From the NCBI RefSeq assembly GCF_018613155.1, contig NZ_JAGGQU010000008.1, forward strand, positions 20,175-84,174: a stretch of DNA of 64,000 nt, written 5' to 3'. Source of the stretch: Bacillus sp. ISL-55. GTDB lineage: Bacteria; Bacillota; Bacilli; Bacillales; Cytobacillaceae. A model generated the notes under the pieces. The model made no database searches and was not told where the DNA came from. It saw nothing but the letters and a program-made list of their open reading frames with translations. This document shows, one piece after another, positions 63,241 to 64,000 of this stretch (its first letter is position 1; each line of letters opens with the position of its first letter). Made by a program: the position numbers and the translations under genes.

Positions 63241-64000
63241 AGATTGATAACCTCTGCTTTAATATGGCTTAATTCATTGATAAGCTGTTGTTCGATCAGT
63301 GCAGCATCATCAGGGTGAAAGAGATGTGCCGATTTCTCCATCCAGATGAAATTTTTATCATGGTTCGTTTTCAGGGTGCTAAGATAGTCTTCTGCAAAGT
63401 GGGCATGAACATGGACATCCTTCCGTCCGTGGATGAAGGTGACGGGAACATCCACAGATGGCACATCTTTTTGCACATCAATCATTGGTATATTACGGAT
63501 GAACTCGTCTGTGTAGATCAGTTTGAACCCGCTGTAAAACGAGTGGAATACATCTGTTACTCGATAATCACTTGAATTGAGCATACTCATGGACACTTTT
63601 AAAAGCCCTGGATGCTTGATTTGGCTATCGTTATAGACCATGGTGCTGTATTTCATCTGCCATTTTCGCAGGACACCCCATTGCTTATAGCCCTCTGTAA
63701 AAGGCGGATCGCCAACAGCTTCCAGTTCATTCAATGCTTTGAAGTCCCCGCGCCGTTTAGCTTCTTCTTTTGCCCAGGTGATGCTTTCCCGATCATTTTC
63801 AGTCCAGCTGATGATCTGCGAAATCCCTACATAGGAATGAAATTTTCCAGGATGCTTCTTCAGCAGGTACATGCCGATTAAGGTACCGAATGAATGAGCG
63901 GCAAGGAAGATTTTTTCCTGATGAAACGTTTCTCTTAAAAAGTCAGTCAGTTCTGCTGCGTCTGATACGAGTTGATCAAAGGTCATCGATGTTTGAGGAA
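63237..64000 (-). CDS. Alpha/beta hydrolase, N terminus cut by window edge
   Basis: The reading frame stays open to the window end, so the visible 250 or so residues are a partial gene. The nucleophile elbow AAHSFGTLIG and a late His in KSAHLFHPDD are visible; the HG oxyanion motif normally found 60-80 residues before the elbow must lie outside. An internal ATG at 63986 is not the likely start. It resembles proline iminopeptidase-like hydrolases. Confidence 0.85.
   Translation of the reverse strand, partial: PQTSMTFDQLVSDAAELTDFLRETFHQEKIFLAAHSFGTLIGMYLLKKHPGKFHSYVGISQIISWTENDRESITWAKEEAKRRGDFKALNELEAVGDPPFTEGYKQWGVLRKWQMKYSTMVYNDSQIKHPGLLKVSMSMLNSSDYRVTDVFHSFYSGFKLIYTDEFIRNIPMIDVQKDVPSVDVPVTFIHGRKDVHVHAHFAEDYLSTLKTNHDKNFIWMEKSAHLFHPDDAALIEQQLINELSHIKAEVINL

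Overview
The window looks like low-GC Bacillaceae chromosome (Bacillus/Mesobacillus type). Strong GGAGG ribosome sites, frequent TTG/GTG starts, Bacillus-type parS sites and the gene order soj-spo0J-yyaC-yyzM-yyaE-ychF-rpsF-ssb-rpsR-yybS-gdpP-rplI-dnaC-purA-tRNAs-walRKHIJ-htrC-rlmH support this. That order matches the left origin-proximal arm of Bacillus subtilis, so oriC should lie a short way beyond the left end and the + strand is the leading strand up to about 27.7 kb. The species call is inference from order and style, not from a search.

Layout. 1-27.7 kb is the conserved housekeeping block: chromosome partitioning, a DUF554/YyaC segment bracketed by an inverted pair of ~183 bp repeats, MscS channel, molybdopterin oxidoreductase, the S6-SSB-S18 operon, c-di-AMP phosphodiesterase, replicative helicase, PurA, a Lys-Glu-Phe tRNA cluster, a LysM/G5/M23 cell-wall hydrolase, the WalRK operon, HtrA-type protease and RlmH. 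27.7-40 kb is redox and accessory metabolism: CoA-disulfide reductase type enzyme, a degV stump, Mqo, AhpCF with PerR-like boxes, a divergent three-gene haem-dependent N-demethylase (HODM/Dmm-type) operon, a dicarboxylate symporter and a DUF3231 protein. 40-46.7 kb holds a PKD-repeat protein next to a collagen-like protein, an RND exporter and a PhnA-type protein. 46.7-49.3 kb is a chromosomal ParM/ParR-type segregation cassette with an iteron array resembling parC. 49.6-64 kb holds PepF, a sporulation-kinase-like sensor, an MFS exporter, an amino-acid oxidase, YpfJ-like protease, cupin, two DsrE proteins behind a CstR-like operator, a GGDEF protein, an SGNH protein with an altered nucleophile position, a VOC protein and two alpha/beta hydrolases, the last cut by the window edge.

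Beyond genes, the window is rich in non-coding structure. There are four intergenic tandem arrays whose units are all 52-53 bp (about five helical turns), at 7.5, 31.3, 56.0 and 58.8 kb. A modular dispersed repeat occurs at 1-151, 39.8 kb and 49.3 kb, with a remnant at 10.6 kb. Two tRNA-5'-end-derived structured elements precede tRNA-Lys and tRNA-Phe. A cluster of DnaA boxes adjoins a triple WalR-like motif before rlmH.

The most novel-looking items are the paired tRNA-mimicking elements, the chromosomal parMRC-like cassette and the common 52-53 bp periodicity of four arrays, three of which differ from one another in sequence. No insertion sequence, prophage, CRISPR array or rRNA gene was seen.
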